Below are positions 46,801-54,448 of a stretch of 64,000 nucleotides of DNA, in pieces. The stretch comes from Pseudomonas viridiflava (lineage in GTDB: Bacteria > Pseudomonadota > Gammaproteobacteria > Pseudomonadales > Pseudomonadaceae), in the NCBI RefSeq assembly GCF_900590885.1, contig NZ_UUON01000051.1:62001-126000 (forward strand), written 5' to 3'. The position numbers were made by a program, and so were the translations under genes. How positions within the stretch are numbered: position 1 is the stretch's first letter; every line of letters begins with the position of its first letter. Below the pieces are notes generated by a model. The model was not told the origin of the DNA. It worked only from the letters and a program-made list of their open reading frames with translations, and made no database searches.

Positions 46801-49800
46801 GCGTCGCGCAGGGTGAAGCCCAGCGCCTGTCGCTCCTGCGCCAACAGGTCGCTCAATACCGAGGCATACAGGCTGCCGCTTCCGTCCTGGGCAAAGCCTG
46901 AGCCCTCGTTGACCACCAGCACGCCGCGCAGCGCTGACGATGGCACCCCAAGCGTGTCCAGCAAGCGCCCGCGGGCACCGCCTTCACGCAACTCGAAACG
47001 CACATTGGCCGGCCAGCCGGGCAAGGTTTCCAGGCTATGCAGCGCCAGCCGTTCGCTGTCGACGCTGGCGCTGATATCCAGATGCAGCCCCTCATAAGCC
47101 CGGTTGACTCGCAGCTCCTGATGGCACCACTGCGCCAGGCTATCGAGACGCGGCGGCAAGGCGCCGGGGTTGGCGAGCGCTTCCCGCTCCGCCGGGGTAG
47201 CCTGTTCCAGCAGTTGCCGGGCCACCGCGTCCGGCAGGTGCGGGTAGTTTGCCCGGATACGCCCGACCAGCGGGTCGGCGCCGCTAGTCTGTTGTTTATA
47301 GAGAGACTCAAAAAGCATCAACCGATTGCTCTGCGCATCGGCCGCAATCTCCTTGCGCAATGCGCCGGCACGCTCGGCCATCGTCATTTCCGAGGTCCCG
47401 GGTACGACGCTCAGGTCCACGCCCTGGGCGCTGTACATCTTTAGCAGGGACTCAAGGAACGAGCCATTGGTACGGGTTGGCTCGTCCACCACAATGACCT
47501 GCCGGCGCACGGTCCCATCCGCAGGGGCGGGGTCCTCCCAGACGTCATCGAACCGGCTGAGCATCACGCGCAGCAGGGGCTTGGTCGGCAACAAACCCTG
47601 CTCGCGCATGATCTTGAATTGCAGACGCAAGTCGGCCTTGGCGAAGTCTTGAGGCTGATCACTGGCGATCTGCCGCGCGAACACCTCCAGGTCATGCTCA
47701 ATGCGAAAACGGCTGAGCGTATCGCTGAGCAAGGCCGAAGGTTGATCCTGTTCAACATACATGCGCCGCAGGTCGTCGACCTCGACGCCGCTGGCCACAC
47801 GCACGCGCTCAAGCTGTGCGTCGTCCAGGCCCTGGGCGCGATAGCCCAGGCGTTTCATCAGCGTCGGGCCGTCCCAGGCCAGGGGTTCGTCGACGCTATG
47901 GGTCCAGATGCCGGCGCCGTTGTGCTCCAGCGGGACCGCGTAACCGTCGGCCCGGGTCGGATGGGGGATCTGGTACTCACCACTGGCCGGGTCTTGCGTA
48001 ACCGCGTAGTGGCCGTCGTCGAGCGGCAGCATTTGCTGGCGGTTGTAGCGATGCAAACCCAGCTCATTGGGCGCCGATTCGGCGGGCAGGCTCACGTCAC
48101 TGCGGTAGGGTGCAAGGTCTGCCTTCCAAAGACGCTGTTCGCCTGTGGGCAACCTGATGGGCTTGAGTTCATCGATCAACGCCGGTGTCTCGACCTTGGG
48201 CAACCTCGCCAGGCCCTTGCCGGCGCCCGCCATCAGCGCCAGCATGGCCAGGTTCTGCGCCACATCCAGCAAGTGCTGGCGGGCGGCCTCGCGGTCGCCC
48301 TGGCTCCAGTCCATCACGCCCTCGAACGTTTCGGCCAACAGCTGCTCGACCATCACTGCCATCATCACTTCGCCCAGCACCGGCACGAACATCGACACCA
48401 GCCCGAGCACCACGAAACCGCCCTCCAACAGGTGCGCGATTTTCTGCGCGCGCACCTTGGCATCCACGTCGGCAGTGGGCACGGCCTGGTGGCGGGCGTC
48501 GTTGATGATCTTGTCGCGATTGCCCTCGTAGAGGTCGGCCCACAAATCGACATTCGGCGACCACAGGCCGTAACGGGCAACCACCGTCGGTTTGACGTCA
48601 GGGGCCTGGGCCGTATGCCGCGTGGCCGGTTTTTCCGACGGTTGTTCCTGGGGTTTGAGCGCTATCGATGAGAGCGGACTGACGAAATCCCAAAGGCCCT
48701 GGAACAGTGGCGAGCGGGTAACCGCCCTCAGGTTTGCCCCCGCATCCGAGACGGCCTCGGTAAAGCGGCTGAAATAATAAGGGCGTTTTTCACCGTCGAC
48801 AAACTGGCTGAAAAAGCGCTGATAACCCGTGGGTTGCGGCCCGGCTGCGGCGCTGGCCGGCGTGGCATCCAGCGCCAGCAATTGCCGCGTGATTTCTTCC
48901 TTGAGCGCTTCAGACGTGTTGTAGCGTTTGAACGGATGCTCCGGGTCGTGCGGCACATAGACAATCGACGCATCGCCATAGCGGTACTTCTGCACCGGCT
49001 CGAACACCACACAGCCTTTGAGTTTTAGCCCCATGACACTCAGGCAACAGAACCACACCGGCTTGCCGCCCAATGTCGGGTTGCGCTCACCGTCGATGAC
49101 CTTGAGCACCATGGCGTAGTCGTCGGGTTCAATGTCGTGCTTGACCAGGGCCAGGTAAGCCGCCGCCCGCATCGCATCCTTGTTGCGGGTGGTGACCACC
49201 TGGCGCAAGGAGGAGTCGAGCACCGCGTCCTGTGGTTTCAGAAAGCCCTTGATATAGGCCTGGTATTGCGCGCCGATGTCCAGGCTGCGACACAGGTTGA
49301 TGAACTGTTCCACGGTCAGGCGGATGCTGACAGGTGAGCCGTCCTTGGTGGTGAACCCTGAGGTTTCACCAAAGAAGCCCGGCTGACCTTCGTCTTCTTC
49401 AAAGTTGTGCAGGGCTGCATGCAGCAGCGAGACATTCAATACGTTGAACTCTCCGGCCTTGATGCCCAGCAGTCCCAACCTGAGGTTTTTCTCCAGCTTG
49501 ATAAAGGTGTTGTCGACGTCGAGTTCAACCTTGAACCGGTCCTTGAGCGCCTGGGACAAATGCACCTTGGCAAACGCTTCGACCGACTGCAGGTTGGCCA
49601 TACGCTCACTTACCACCTGCTGGGATTGCAGGCTGGTTCGGGTGCAGTGCTTCAGGTTCTGTTGCTGCTCGCACGAAAGGCCCTGGAACCAGGGCTGCTG
49701 AGTGAGATCGCCCAGGGTGATCTCTACACGACGTTGCGCGCTAGCCTTGATCAGCCAGGCGGGCAGTGCTTGTTTGACATAGTCCGCGTTGGACAGGGAA

Positions 49801-49874
49801 AGATCGGGTACCGCGCGGGCGCCTGGAACATCGGGCACTGGCGAGCCCGGACCGGGCGTTTGGGGAGTGGACAT
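43827..49874 (-). CDS. Giant leucine-rich-repeat protein with NEL-type E3 ubiquitin ligase domain
   Basis: 2015 residues from ATG 49874 (a GTG two codons earlier is possible). Seen in order: a proline-rich N-terminus; a large region like the dermonecrotic-toxin-type (DUF6543) proteins of plant-associated pseudomonads; a hydrophobic stretch at about 485-510 (FVVLGLVSMFVPVLGEVMM) and another near 545; a first leucine-rich-repeat block at about 1180-1330 (LTHLDLSGCMIEA, LQDLNLQDQNM); a second at about 1480-1640 (VRWLDMSNNQLTRLPQAL, LIDMIDLSQNRITTIPDN); and a C-terminal NEL domain at about 1690-2000. NEL ligases (IpaH, SspH, SlrP) use a CxD cysteine; here it is RAACGDRAAL, cysteine near residue 1799. 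They are usually secreted effectors that ubiquitinate host proteins. No signal peptide, secretion genes or immunity gene are adjacent. Function in a host is inference. Confidence 0.85.
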   Translation of the reverse strand: MSTPQTPGPGSPVPDVPGARAVPDLSLSNADYVKQALPAWLIKASAQRRVEITLGDLTQQPWFQGLSCEQQQNLKHCTRTSLQSQQVVSERMANLQSVEAFAKVHLSQALKDRFKVELDVDNTFIKLEKNLRLGLLGIKAGEFNVLNVSLLHAALHNFEEDEGQPGFFGETSGFTTKDGSPVSIRLTVEQFINLCRSLDIGAQYQAYIKGFLKPQDAVLDSSLRQVVTTRNKDAMRAAAYLALVKHDIEPDDYAMVLKVIDGERNPTLGGKPVWFCCLSVMGLKLKGCVVFEPVQKYRYGDASIVYVPHDPEHPFKRYNTSEALKEEITRQLLALDATPASAAAGPQPTGYQRFFSQFVDGEKRPYYFSRFTEAVSDAGANLRAVTRSPLFQGLWDFVSPLSSIALKPQEQPSEKPATRHTAQAPDVKPTVVARYGLWSPNVDLWADLYEGNRDKIINDARHQAVPTADVDAKVRAQKIAHLLEGGFVVLGLVSMFVPVLGEVMMAVMVEQLLAETFEGVMDWSQGDREAARQHLLDVAQNLAMLALMAGAGKGLARLPKVETPALIDELKPIRLPTGEQRLWKADLAPYRSDVSLPAESAPNELGLHRYNRQQMLPLDDGHYAVTQDPASGEYQIPHPTRADGYAVPLEHNGAGIWTHSVDEPLAWDGPTLMKRLGYRAQGLDDAQLERVRVASGVEVDDLRRMYVEQDQPSALLSDTLSRFRIEHDLEVFARQIASDQPQDFAKADLRLQFKIMREQGLLPTKPLLRVMLSRFDDVWEDPAPADGTVRRQVIVVDEPTRTNGSFLESLLKMYSAQGVDLSVVPGTSEMTMAERAGALRKEIAADAQSNRLMLFESLYKQQTSGADPLVGRIRANYPHLPDAVARQLLEQATPAEREALANPGALPPRLDSLAQWCHQELRVNRAYEGLHLDISASVDSERLALHSLETLPGWPANVRFELREGGARGRLLDTLGVPSSALRGVLVVNEGSGFAQDGSGSLYASVLSDLLAQERQALGFTLRDAERLKQAVQRAPMPRDAFRAVLHEQRVLKPSLEPGSRLLGGMPVFQQMAGWFRTSRGRVRKLYPGFTEMEADAFLQTLGDTADTELTRLEAEFAVLKRGLTDWARKSASRLGTDRGVAAQKEQLSQRLMRCWQRQGDTTLNLKKATELPSLKVPLPYIEELVLDESSFSVNADAFLNGFPRLKRLRIKDQRLGAIPQSIARMQDLTHLDLSGCMIEATETDAALLEGLTQLQDLNLQDQNMSRRLPNFSRMPALQRLNLKGTFTRQWLSGLRDQADLQLVDLRDNQLREVPAAILDPAPEHLEAQARANRVTLLQGNWFTHDVYRQLKAYRERLAATRPELLAGGLENAFIVADPVATRLLELRPGLKPAQVEAFLQPLETVEARLRALEQELETLRRQLSSWSFSGGGEAQRYVRLNRVAQAASTRGDRYEAVERILKCWRWETAQKLAIDGTPIGLELNLSGLTLESLPDLDADFSHVGSLRLSDMNLSSSPDGFLNRYRGVRWLDMSNNQLTRLPQALGDMHGLTRLYLDRNQIRLDVESARVLSERITLRGLKLQDNPLGMAPDFTQITDMRSLFLSNTELETWPVGLSEQPLIDMIDLSQNRITTIPDNVVAPSAEHLEQMSRLNGATQIYGNPLSEATQQRLSNYWARLERERPELVRTRYQSAFRYQAPALSVVESAGTRLARVQLQRWTLDLPLEQQGVREAQWFQLVRHQEAAGFFEVLRDLDASGAGYANLQQRVWAVIETITRNSAESRALRKQMFEWAGRAACGDRAALSFSNLEIMSLVYRAETQAESGQRAPALLKLARGLFRLDHVERFALEDIAHRTELIDQMTELTADERAIRIAHLEEVEIRLAYRYGLKDRLELPAQPTQARFIQLADVTPQMLDNVYTSIVSMDNSPAEFQALLARDFWMDYVTNTYRAQFEAQREPFQARQAALHERHSAGEISDESYTQSSDALAGELQIVEAESIKTLSRQLLADNPL

Positions 49875-49882
49875 AGGCACCT

Positions 49883-49932
49883 GCCTTGGAAGAGTAGAAA
49901 GGTGATTAACTTAATCAGCTCACTTCCAAGGC
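49883..49932 (-). promoter_or_regulatory. Nested inverted repeats in the leader of the NEL gene
   Basis: Outer 10-bp perfect arms GCCTTGGAAG (49883-49892) and CTTCCAAGGC (49923-49932) enclose a 15-bp palindrome TGATTAA-C-TTAATCA (49903-49917). Read on the minus strand, the arm nearer the gene ends in AAGGC and is followed at once by AGGTGCCTATG, so the RNA hairpin would overlap or abut the ribosome binding site. It could control translation, or the inner palindrome could be a protein-binding site. Confidence 0.6.
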
Positions 49933-49964
49933 CGGGCCTATCTATGTAGCGGTGCAGCGGAGTA

Positions 49965-50912
49965 TCAGGTGTTCCACGACTCGCGTGGATCAAACGCGGC
50001 TTTTTTCGCCAGTTCCTGCCACAGCGCCTTGACCTCATCGTCGGTGTTTTTCGGCATCACCGCCTTGAGTTGCACGAACAGGTAACCGCGCTCCCCGGCC
50101 TTGTTCGACAAACCATGGCCCTTGGCGCGCATGCGCTGGCCGTTCTGGCTGCCGGCCGGCACCTTGAGGTTGATCTTGCCGGTGAGGGTCGGCACGGCCA
50201 CTTCCGTGCCCAGCGCCAATTCCCACGGCGCCAGCGGCAGGTTGATGACCAGGTTTTCGCCATCCACTTCAAACCGTGGGTGCGGCGCAAACTTGATGAT
50301 CAGGTACAGGTCGCCATTCGCCCCACCGCCAATGCCCGGCGCGCCCTGGCCCTTGAGGCGGATGCGCTCGCCGTCGGCCACGCCGGCGGGGATCTTCACG
50401 TTCAGGCTCTTGGTGGTGTTGCTCACATGCCGGCCCGAGGGGTCGTATTGCGGCACCTGGAAGCTGATCTGCTTGGACTCGGTAGACAGCGTCTCTTCGA
50501 GGAACACCGACAGCTGCATCTCCACGTCCTGGCCTTTGCGCCCGGTCGGCCGGCGCTGGCCGCCGCCAAAGGCGTCGCCGCGCGAACCGAAGATGGAGCT
50601 GAAGAAGTCCGAGAAATCGCCCTGGTCCTGGCCGCCGCCGCCAAAGCCGCCACGGCTCTGCCACCCCGGTGGGCCCTGGAACGGCTGGCCATGCTGGCCG
50701 TATTTGCGCAGTTCGTCGTATTCGGCGCGCTTGTCGGCGCTTTTAAGCGCCTCATAGGCTTCGGACGCGTCCTTGAACTTGGCTTCGGCGTCTTTTTCCT
50801 TGCTCACATCCGGGTGATATTTGCGCGCGAGTTTGCGATAGGCGGCCTTGATTTCCTTGTCATCGGCGCTCGGCTCGACACCCAATATCTTGTAGTAATC
50901 TTTGAAATCCAT
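49965..50912 (-). CDS. cbpA: DnaJ-like co-chaperone CbpA
   Basis: 315 residues from ATG 50912 (MDFKDYYKILG). N-terminal J-domain with the HPD tripeptide (ARKYHPDVSKEKD), a Gly/Phe-rich linker (RGGFGGGGQDQGDF), and two C-terminal beta domains (KIPAGVADGERIRLKGQG, KINLKVPAGSQNGQRMRAKG). It lacks the zinc fingers of DnaJ, which identifies CbpA. Divergent from an Hsp70-like gene. The 90 bp after it lead into the NEL gene on the same strand, so read-through is possible. Confidence 0.95.
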   Translation of the reverse strand: MDFKDYYKILGVEPSADDKEIKAAYRKLARKYHPDVSKEKDAEAKFKDASEAYEALKSADKRAEYDELRKYGQHGQPFQGPPGWQSRGGFGGGGQDQGDFSDFFSSIFGSRGDAFGGGQRRPTGRKGQDVEMQLSVFLEETLSTESKQISFQVPQYDPSGRHVSNTTKSLNVKIPAGVADGERIRLKGQGAPGIGGGANGDLYLIIKFAPHPRFEVDGENLVINLPLAPWELALGTEVAVPTLTGKINLKVPAGSQNGQRMRAKGHGLSNKAGERGYLFVQLKAVMPKNTDDEVKALWQELAKKAAFDPRESWNT

Positions 50913-51149
50913 CGGCGATTCACCATCCTTAATCGAGATCGCACAGCCCGGGGCACAACGTGCGCTGCTTTGCACCTGTTGAGAGATGTGGCCTGGGGGT
51001 GCGTCAAAGTTTTATCGGCACTTGCCGTATGCAGCAGATGTGGGGGCGAATCCCACACTTTCAAGGCGTATTTACAGATAGCCGGCCTACGCATCCGCGC
51101 TCGACTGGCATACACTGCGCGGCCGTTTTTCAACCGGAACCCGATAGAC

Positions 51150-52418
51150 ATGAAAAACCCATCCCCAGCCCGTGCCTGCGGCATCGACTTTGGCACGTCC
51201 AACTCCACCGTCGGCTGGATCCGCCCCGGCGAGGAGACGCTTATCGCGCTGGAGGACGACAAGATCACCTTGCCGTCAGTGGTGTTCTTCAACTTCGAGG
51301 AGCGTCGCCCGGTGTACGGCCGCCTGGCCCTGCACGAATACCTGGAAAACTACGAAGGCCGCTTGATGCGTTCGCTCAAGAGCCTGCTGGGCTCCAAGCT
51401 GATCAAGCACGACACCAGCGTGTTGGGCACGGCGATGCCGTTCACCGACCTGTTGGCGCTGTTTATCGGCCAGCTCAAGAGCCGCGCCGAGGCTACCGCC
51501 GGTCGTGAGTTCGAAGAAGTGGTGCTGGGCCGCCCGGTGTTCTTCGTCGATGACGACCCGATGGCCGACCAGGAAGCCGAAAACACCCTGGTGGACGTGG
51601 CGCGCAAAATCGGCTTCAAGGACATCTCGTTCCAGTACGAACCGATTGCGGCGGCGTTTGACTACGAGTCCACCATCGCCAAGGAAGAGCTGGTGCTGAT
51701 TGTCGACATCGGCGGTGGTACGTCCGACTTCTCGCTGGTGCGCCTGTCGCCGGACCGTCGCCACAACGACAACCGCCAGGACGACATCCTCGCCACCGGC
51801 GGCGTGCACATCGGCGGTACCGACTTCGACAAACAGCTCAGCCTGCAAGGCATGATGCCGCTGTTCGGCTACGGCAGCCGCATGAAAAGCGGCGCCTACA
51901 TGCCCACCAGCCATCACATGAACCTGGCCACCTGGCATACGATCAACTCGGTGTACTCGCAGAAATCCCAGCTGGCCCTGGGCAGCATGCGCTACGACAT
52001 CGAAGACACCGGCGGCATCGACCGCCTGTTCAAGCTGATCGAACAGCGCGCCGGGCACTGGCTGGCGATGGAAGTGGAAGAGACCAAGATCCAGCTCACC
52101 CACGACGACAGCCGCCACGTGGCGCTGGACCGTATCGAAGCGGGGCTGAGCGTGGAACTGAGCCGGGCGCTGTTCGAGTCGTCCATCGACAACCTGCTGG
52201 AGCGCGTGCGCGGCAGCGTCACGCAGTTGCTCAACGATGCCTCGGTGAGCGTGGCGCAGGTGGACACGGTGTTCTTCACCGGTGGTTCCAGCGGCATCCC
52301 GGCGCTGCGCCACAGCATCTCGGCGATGCTGCCGAATGCGCGGCACGTGGAAGGCAATATTTTTGGCAGCATCGGCAGTGGTTTGGCGATTGAGGCCAGC
52401 AAGCGCTACGGCATCTGA
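51150..52418 (+). CDS. yegD: Hsp70-family chaperone, YegD type
   Basis: 422 residues from ATG 51150. Actin-like ATPase with phosphate-1 CGIDFGTSNSTVGW, phosphate-2 VDIGGGTSDFSLV and adenosine motif FFTGGSSGIPALR. It ends soon after the ATPase and lacks the DnaK substrate-binding and lid domains, as YegD proteins do. The frame stays open far upstream, but that part is only antisense to cbpA. It shares a 237-bp divergent promoter region with cbpA, suggesting a joint chaperone role. Confidence 0.93.
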   Translation: MKNPSPARACGIDFGTSNSTVGWIRPGEETLIALEDDKITLPSVVFFNFEERRPVYGRLALHEYLENYEGRLMRSLKSLLGSKLIKHDTSVLGTAMPFTDLLALFIGQLKSRAEATAGREFEEVVLGRPVFFVDDDPMADQEAENTLVDVARKIGFKDISFQYEPIAAAFDYESTIAKEELVLIVDIGGGTSDFSLVRLSPDRRHNDNRQDDILATGGVHIGGTDFDKQLSLQGMMPLFGYGSRMKSGAYMPTSHHMNLATWHTINSVYSQKSQLALGSMRYDIEDTGGIDRLFKLIEQRAGHWLAMEVEETKIQLTHDDSRHVALDRIEAGLSVELSRALFESSIDNLLERVRGSVTQLLNDASVSVAQVDTVFFTGGSSGIPALRHSISAMLPNARHVEGNIFGSIGSGLAIEASKRYGI

Positions 52419-52428
52419 TCAAGCCCGG

Positions 52429-52449
52429 CCCCTCACTCTCGGTGAGGGG
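52429..52449. terminator. Hairpin between convergent genes
   Basis: 8-bp stem CCCCTCAC / GTGAGGGG with a TCTCG loop, filling the 31-bp gap between the yegD stop and the stop of the convergent gene. No T-run. Confidence 0.55.
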
Positions 52450-52791
52450 TCAGAGTTTGAAGGTGTCGATGACTTTGGTCTTCAGCCAATCAGCCGTGTA
52501 AAACCCTACGACTTGCTCCACCTCAAGCAGGAGCGTCGTTGGGCCTGATTGGACATCGAAGACTTTCTCGACTTGACCACCGGCGTCGAATGTCTTGACC
52601 AACACCAGCGTGCCGGCGCCGACCACGTCATCGTCGGCCAGTTGCTCGACCGCCGCTTTCATCTTTCCGCTGGAGCTTGGCGTCCCATCGGCTTTGGTCA
52701 GGTTGCCGACAAAGGTCAGCACCACTGGTTTTGTTGTGGATTGAAGGGCCTTGGTTACAGCGGTTTCGTCACTTAGCTCGATAACGCTCAT
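52450..52791 (-). CDS. Thioredoxin-fold protein without active-site cysteines
   Basis: 113 residues from ATG 52791, behind GGGAGA. The pattern follows thioredoxin: KPVVLTFVGN (strand 2), a helix AAVEQLADD, LVLVKTFDAGGQ (strand 3) and the cis-proline segment VQSGPTTLLLEVEQVVGFY. Where thioredoxins have CGPC this protein has KADGTPSSSGK, and it has no cysteine at all. A binding or structural role rather than redox chemistry is likely. The fold assignment is by eye. Confidence 0.65.
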   Translation of the reverse strand: MSVIELSDETAVTKALQSTTKPVVLTFVGNLTKADGTPSSSGKMKAAVEQLADDDVVGAGTLVLVKTFDAGGQVEKVFDVQSGPTTLLLEVEQVVGFYTADWLKTKVIDTFKL

Positions 52792-52944
52792 GAACGCTCT
52801 CCCGAGAAATGGAGCCCGCGTGCGCAAACTCCTTGCCCGTAGCAAACCAGCTGGAAAAACGCGCGTCTACTGTCAGAGTTAACAGGTATGGACGAGTCAG
52901 ACCGTGCTTATGTGGCCAACCCGCTGGCACACGGGCACCGAGGG

Positions 52945-53958
52945 TTAAACCATCCCGCCGAGCTTCAACTCGCTCTTGAGATACGCATAGTAAATCGGCC
53001 CCGCCACTACGCCAGGCAGGCCAAACGCAGCTTCGAACACCAGCATCGCCAGCAGCAATTCCCACGACTTGGCACTGATCTGCCCGCCGACAATGCGCGC
53101 ATTGAGGAAGTACTCGACCTTGTGGATCACGATCAGATAGCCCAGCGCCGCCACCGCCACCCAGATCGACAGCGACAGCGCGACGATGGTGATCAGCGTG
53201 TTCGACATCAGGTTGCCGATCACCGGCAGCAGGCCGAGCAGGAAGGTCAGCACGATGAGGGTCTTGGTCAGCGGCAGGTGGATGCCACACAGCGGCAGCA
53301 CCACGGCGAGGAACACCGCGGTGAAGGCGGTGTTGAGCGCGGCGATCTTGATTTGGGCGAAGACGATATTGCGAAACGCCTGGACCAGCAGGTGCAAGCG
53401 ATCGAACAGCGCAGCGGCCAGGGGCTTGCGCTTGGTCAGGTCGGGTACGCGCTGCAGGGCGATGATCGCGCCGAGCACCATGCCGATCAGCAGGGTCACG
53501 AACATGTGGGCGGCGTCTTTGCCGACCAGTTGCAGTTCGCTCAGGTGCTTGCTCAGCCAATCGCCGATGGCCACGCGGAACTCGGCGGCGCTGGCGGGCA
53601 GGTAGGCGTCGAGGAACGGCGGCAGCTGGCCGCGCGCACGGTCGACCACGCCCATGAATTTGTCGAGGGAGGCCCCGGGGTTTTCCGCTTCGTGGAGCAG
53701 GAAGCTGATGGCGCCGGCGAAGATCAACGCCAGCACGCTGACGATCAAGGTGCCGAGCAACGCTACCGCCAGCCAGCGTGCACGCCGGCCTTCGATCAGC
53801 CGCTGCAGTTGAGGGGTGAGCATGTTGACCAGTTCATAAACCAACAGGCCGGCCAGCAGGCTGGGCAGCAATTTGAGCGGCAGCACCAGCAGCAGTCCGC
53901 CGAAAATGATGATGTAGCTGGCCAGCAATATCACGTGACGCTGAGAAAACGTTGGCAT
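52945..53958 (-). CDS. AI-2E family transporter
   Basis: 337 residues with about eight membrane helices and a soluble segment after the third (ENPGASLDKFMGVVDRARG). VLTFLLGLLPVIGNLMSNTL and KVEYFLNARIVGGQISAKSW match the AI-2E (TqsA/PerM-like) exporter family, some of which move autoinducer-2 or act as Na+/H+ antiporters. The substrate cannot be read here. A GC-rich REP hairpin lies about 80 bp upstream. Confidence 0.9.
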   Translation of the reverse strand: MPTFSQRHVILLASYIIIFGGLLLVLPLKLLPSLLAGLLVYELVNMLTPQLQRLIEGRRARWLAVALLGTLIVSVLALIFAGAISFLLHEAENPGASLDKFMGVVDRARGQLPPFLDAYLPASAAEFRVAIGDWLSKHLSELQLVGKDAAHMFVTLLIGMVLGAIIALQRVPDLTKRKPLAAALFDRLHLLVQAFRNIVFAQIKIAALNTAFTAVFLAVVLPLCGIHLPLTKTLIVLTFLLGLLPVIGNLMSNTLITIVALSLSIWVAVAALGYLIVIHKVEYFLNARIVGGQISAKSWELLLAMLVFEAAFGLPGVVAGPIYYAYLKSELKLGGMV

Positions 53959-54037
53959 ACAGCCTCAAAACGAACGGCGCTAAAGGATGGGCAGTCTGCC
54001 AGCCTTGAGGGAATCAAGCGAGAGGGATGCGATTAAG

Positions 54038-54065
54038 TGTAGGAGGGAGCTTGCCCCCTCCTACA
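54038..54065. repeat. Single-palindrome REP hairpin, divergent copy
   Basis: TGTAGGAGGGAG-CTTG-CCCCCTCCTACA. It has TAGG/CCTA where other copies have TGGG/CCCA and a G-A change next to the loop. It lies in the 119-bp gap between psiF and the AI-2E gene. Confidence 0.75.
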
Positions 54066-54077
54066 TTTGATATGTGA

Positions 54078-54377
54078 TCAGCCCTTGAGGCAGGTGCTCA
54101 TGAAGGTTTTGCGCGCATCGCCGGCCAGCGCCTTGGTTTTTGCCGACGCGTTGCAGTCCTTCATTTTCTGCTGTTGCGGGGTAAGGGTCTTGGCGTCGTT
54201 GGCCGCCGGGGCCGACAGGCAGGTCTTCATGAAGGCCTTGCGGTCGTCGCCCTTGAGGGTCTTGGCAGTGGCCTCGGCGTTGCAGGTGGTCATTTTATTT
54301 TGCTGGGCGGTGGCGGCAAAACCCTGGGAACACAGCAGCAGGCCCATCATCAACAGCGGAATACGCAGCATCTTCAT
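54078..54377 (-). CDS. psiF: PsiF-like secreted protein
   Basis: 99 residues, signal peptide MKMLRIPLLMMGLLLCSQGFA, then two PsiF repeats (KMTTCNAEATAKTLKGDDRK and KMKDCNASAKTKALAGDARK), each ending in xFMxTCL, with two cysteines per repeat. psiF is phosphate-starvation inducible in E. coli; its function is unknown. A GGGAG ribosome binding site supports the start. Confidence 0.93.
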   Translation of the reverse strand: MKMLRIPLLMMGLLLCSQGFAATAQQNKMTTCNAEATAKTLKGDDRKAFMKTCLSAPAANDAKTLTPQQQKMKDCNASAKTKALAGDARKTFMSTCLKG

Positions 54378-54448
54378 GGAGTTTTCTCCCTGTTACCGTG
54401 CCGAGGGGCACGGCCTATCGAGGAGTGTAGTCAAAGCCTGTTACATCT

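Noticed and set aside
51039..51057. TGTGGG / CCCACA stem in the cbpA-yegD gap as a REP element
   Set aside because: It has only the outer 6-bp arms and none of the GGGGGCTTGCCCCC core; too short to call a REP.
50070..51149. 360-codon upstream extension of the Hsp70-like gene
   Set aside because: The extension is antisense to cbpA. The conserved N-terminus GIDFGTSNST begins right after ATG 51150.
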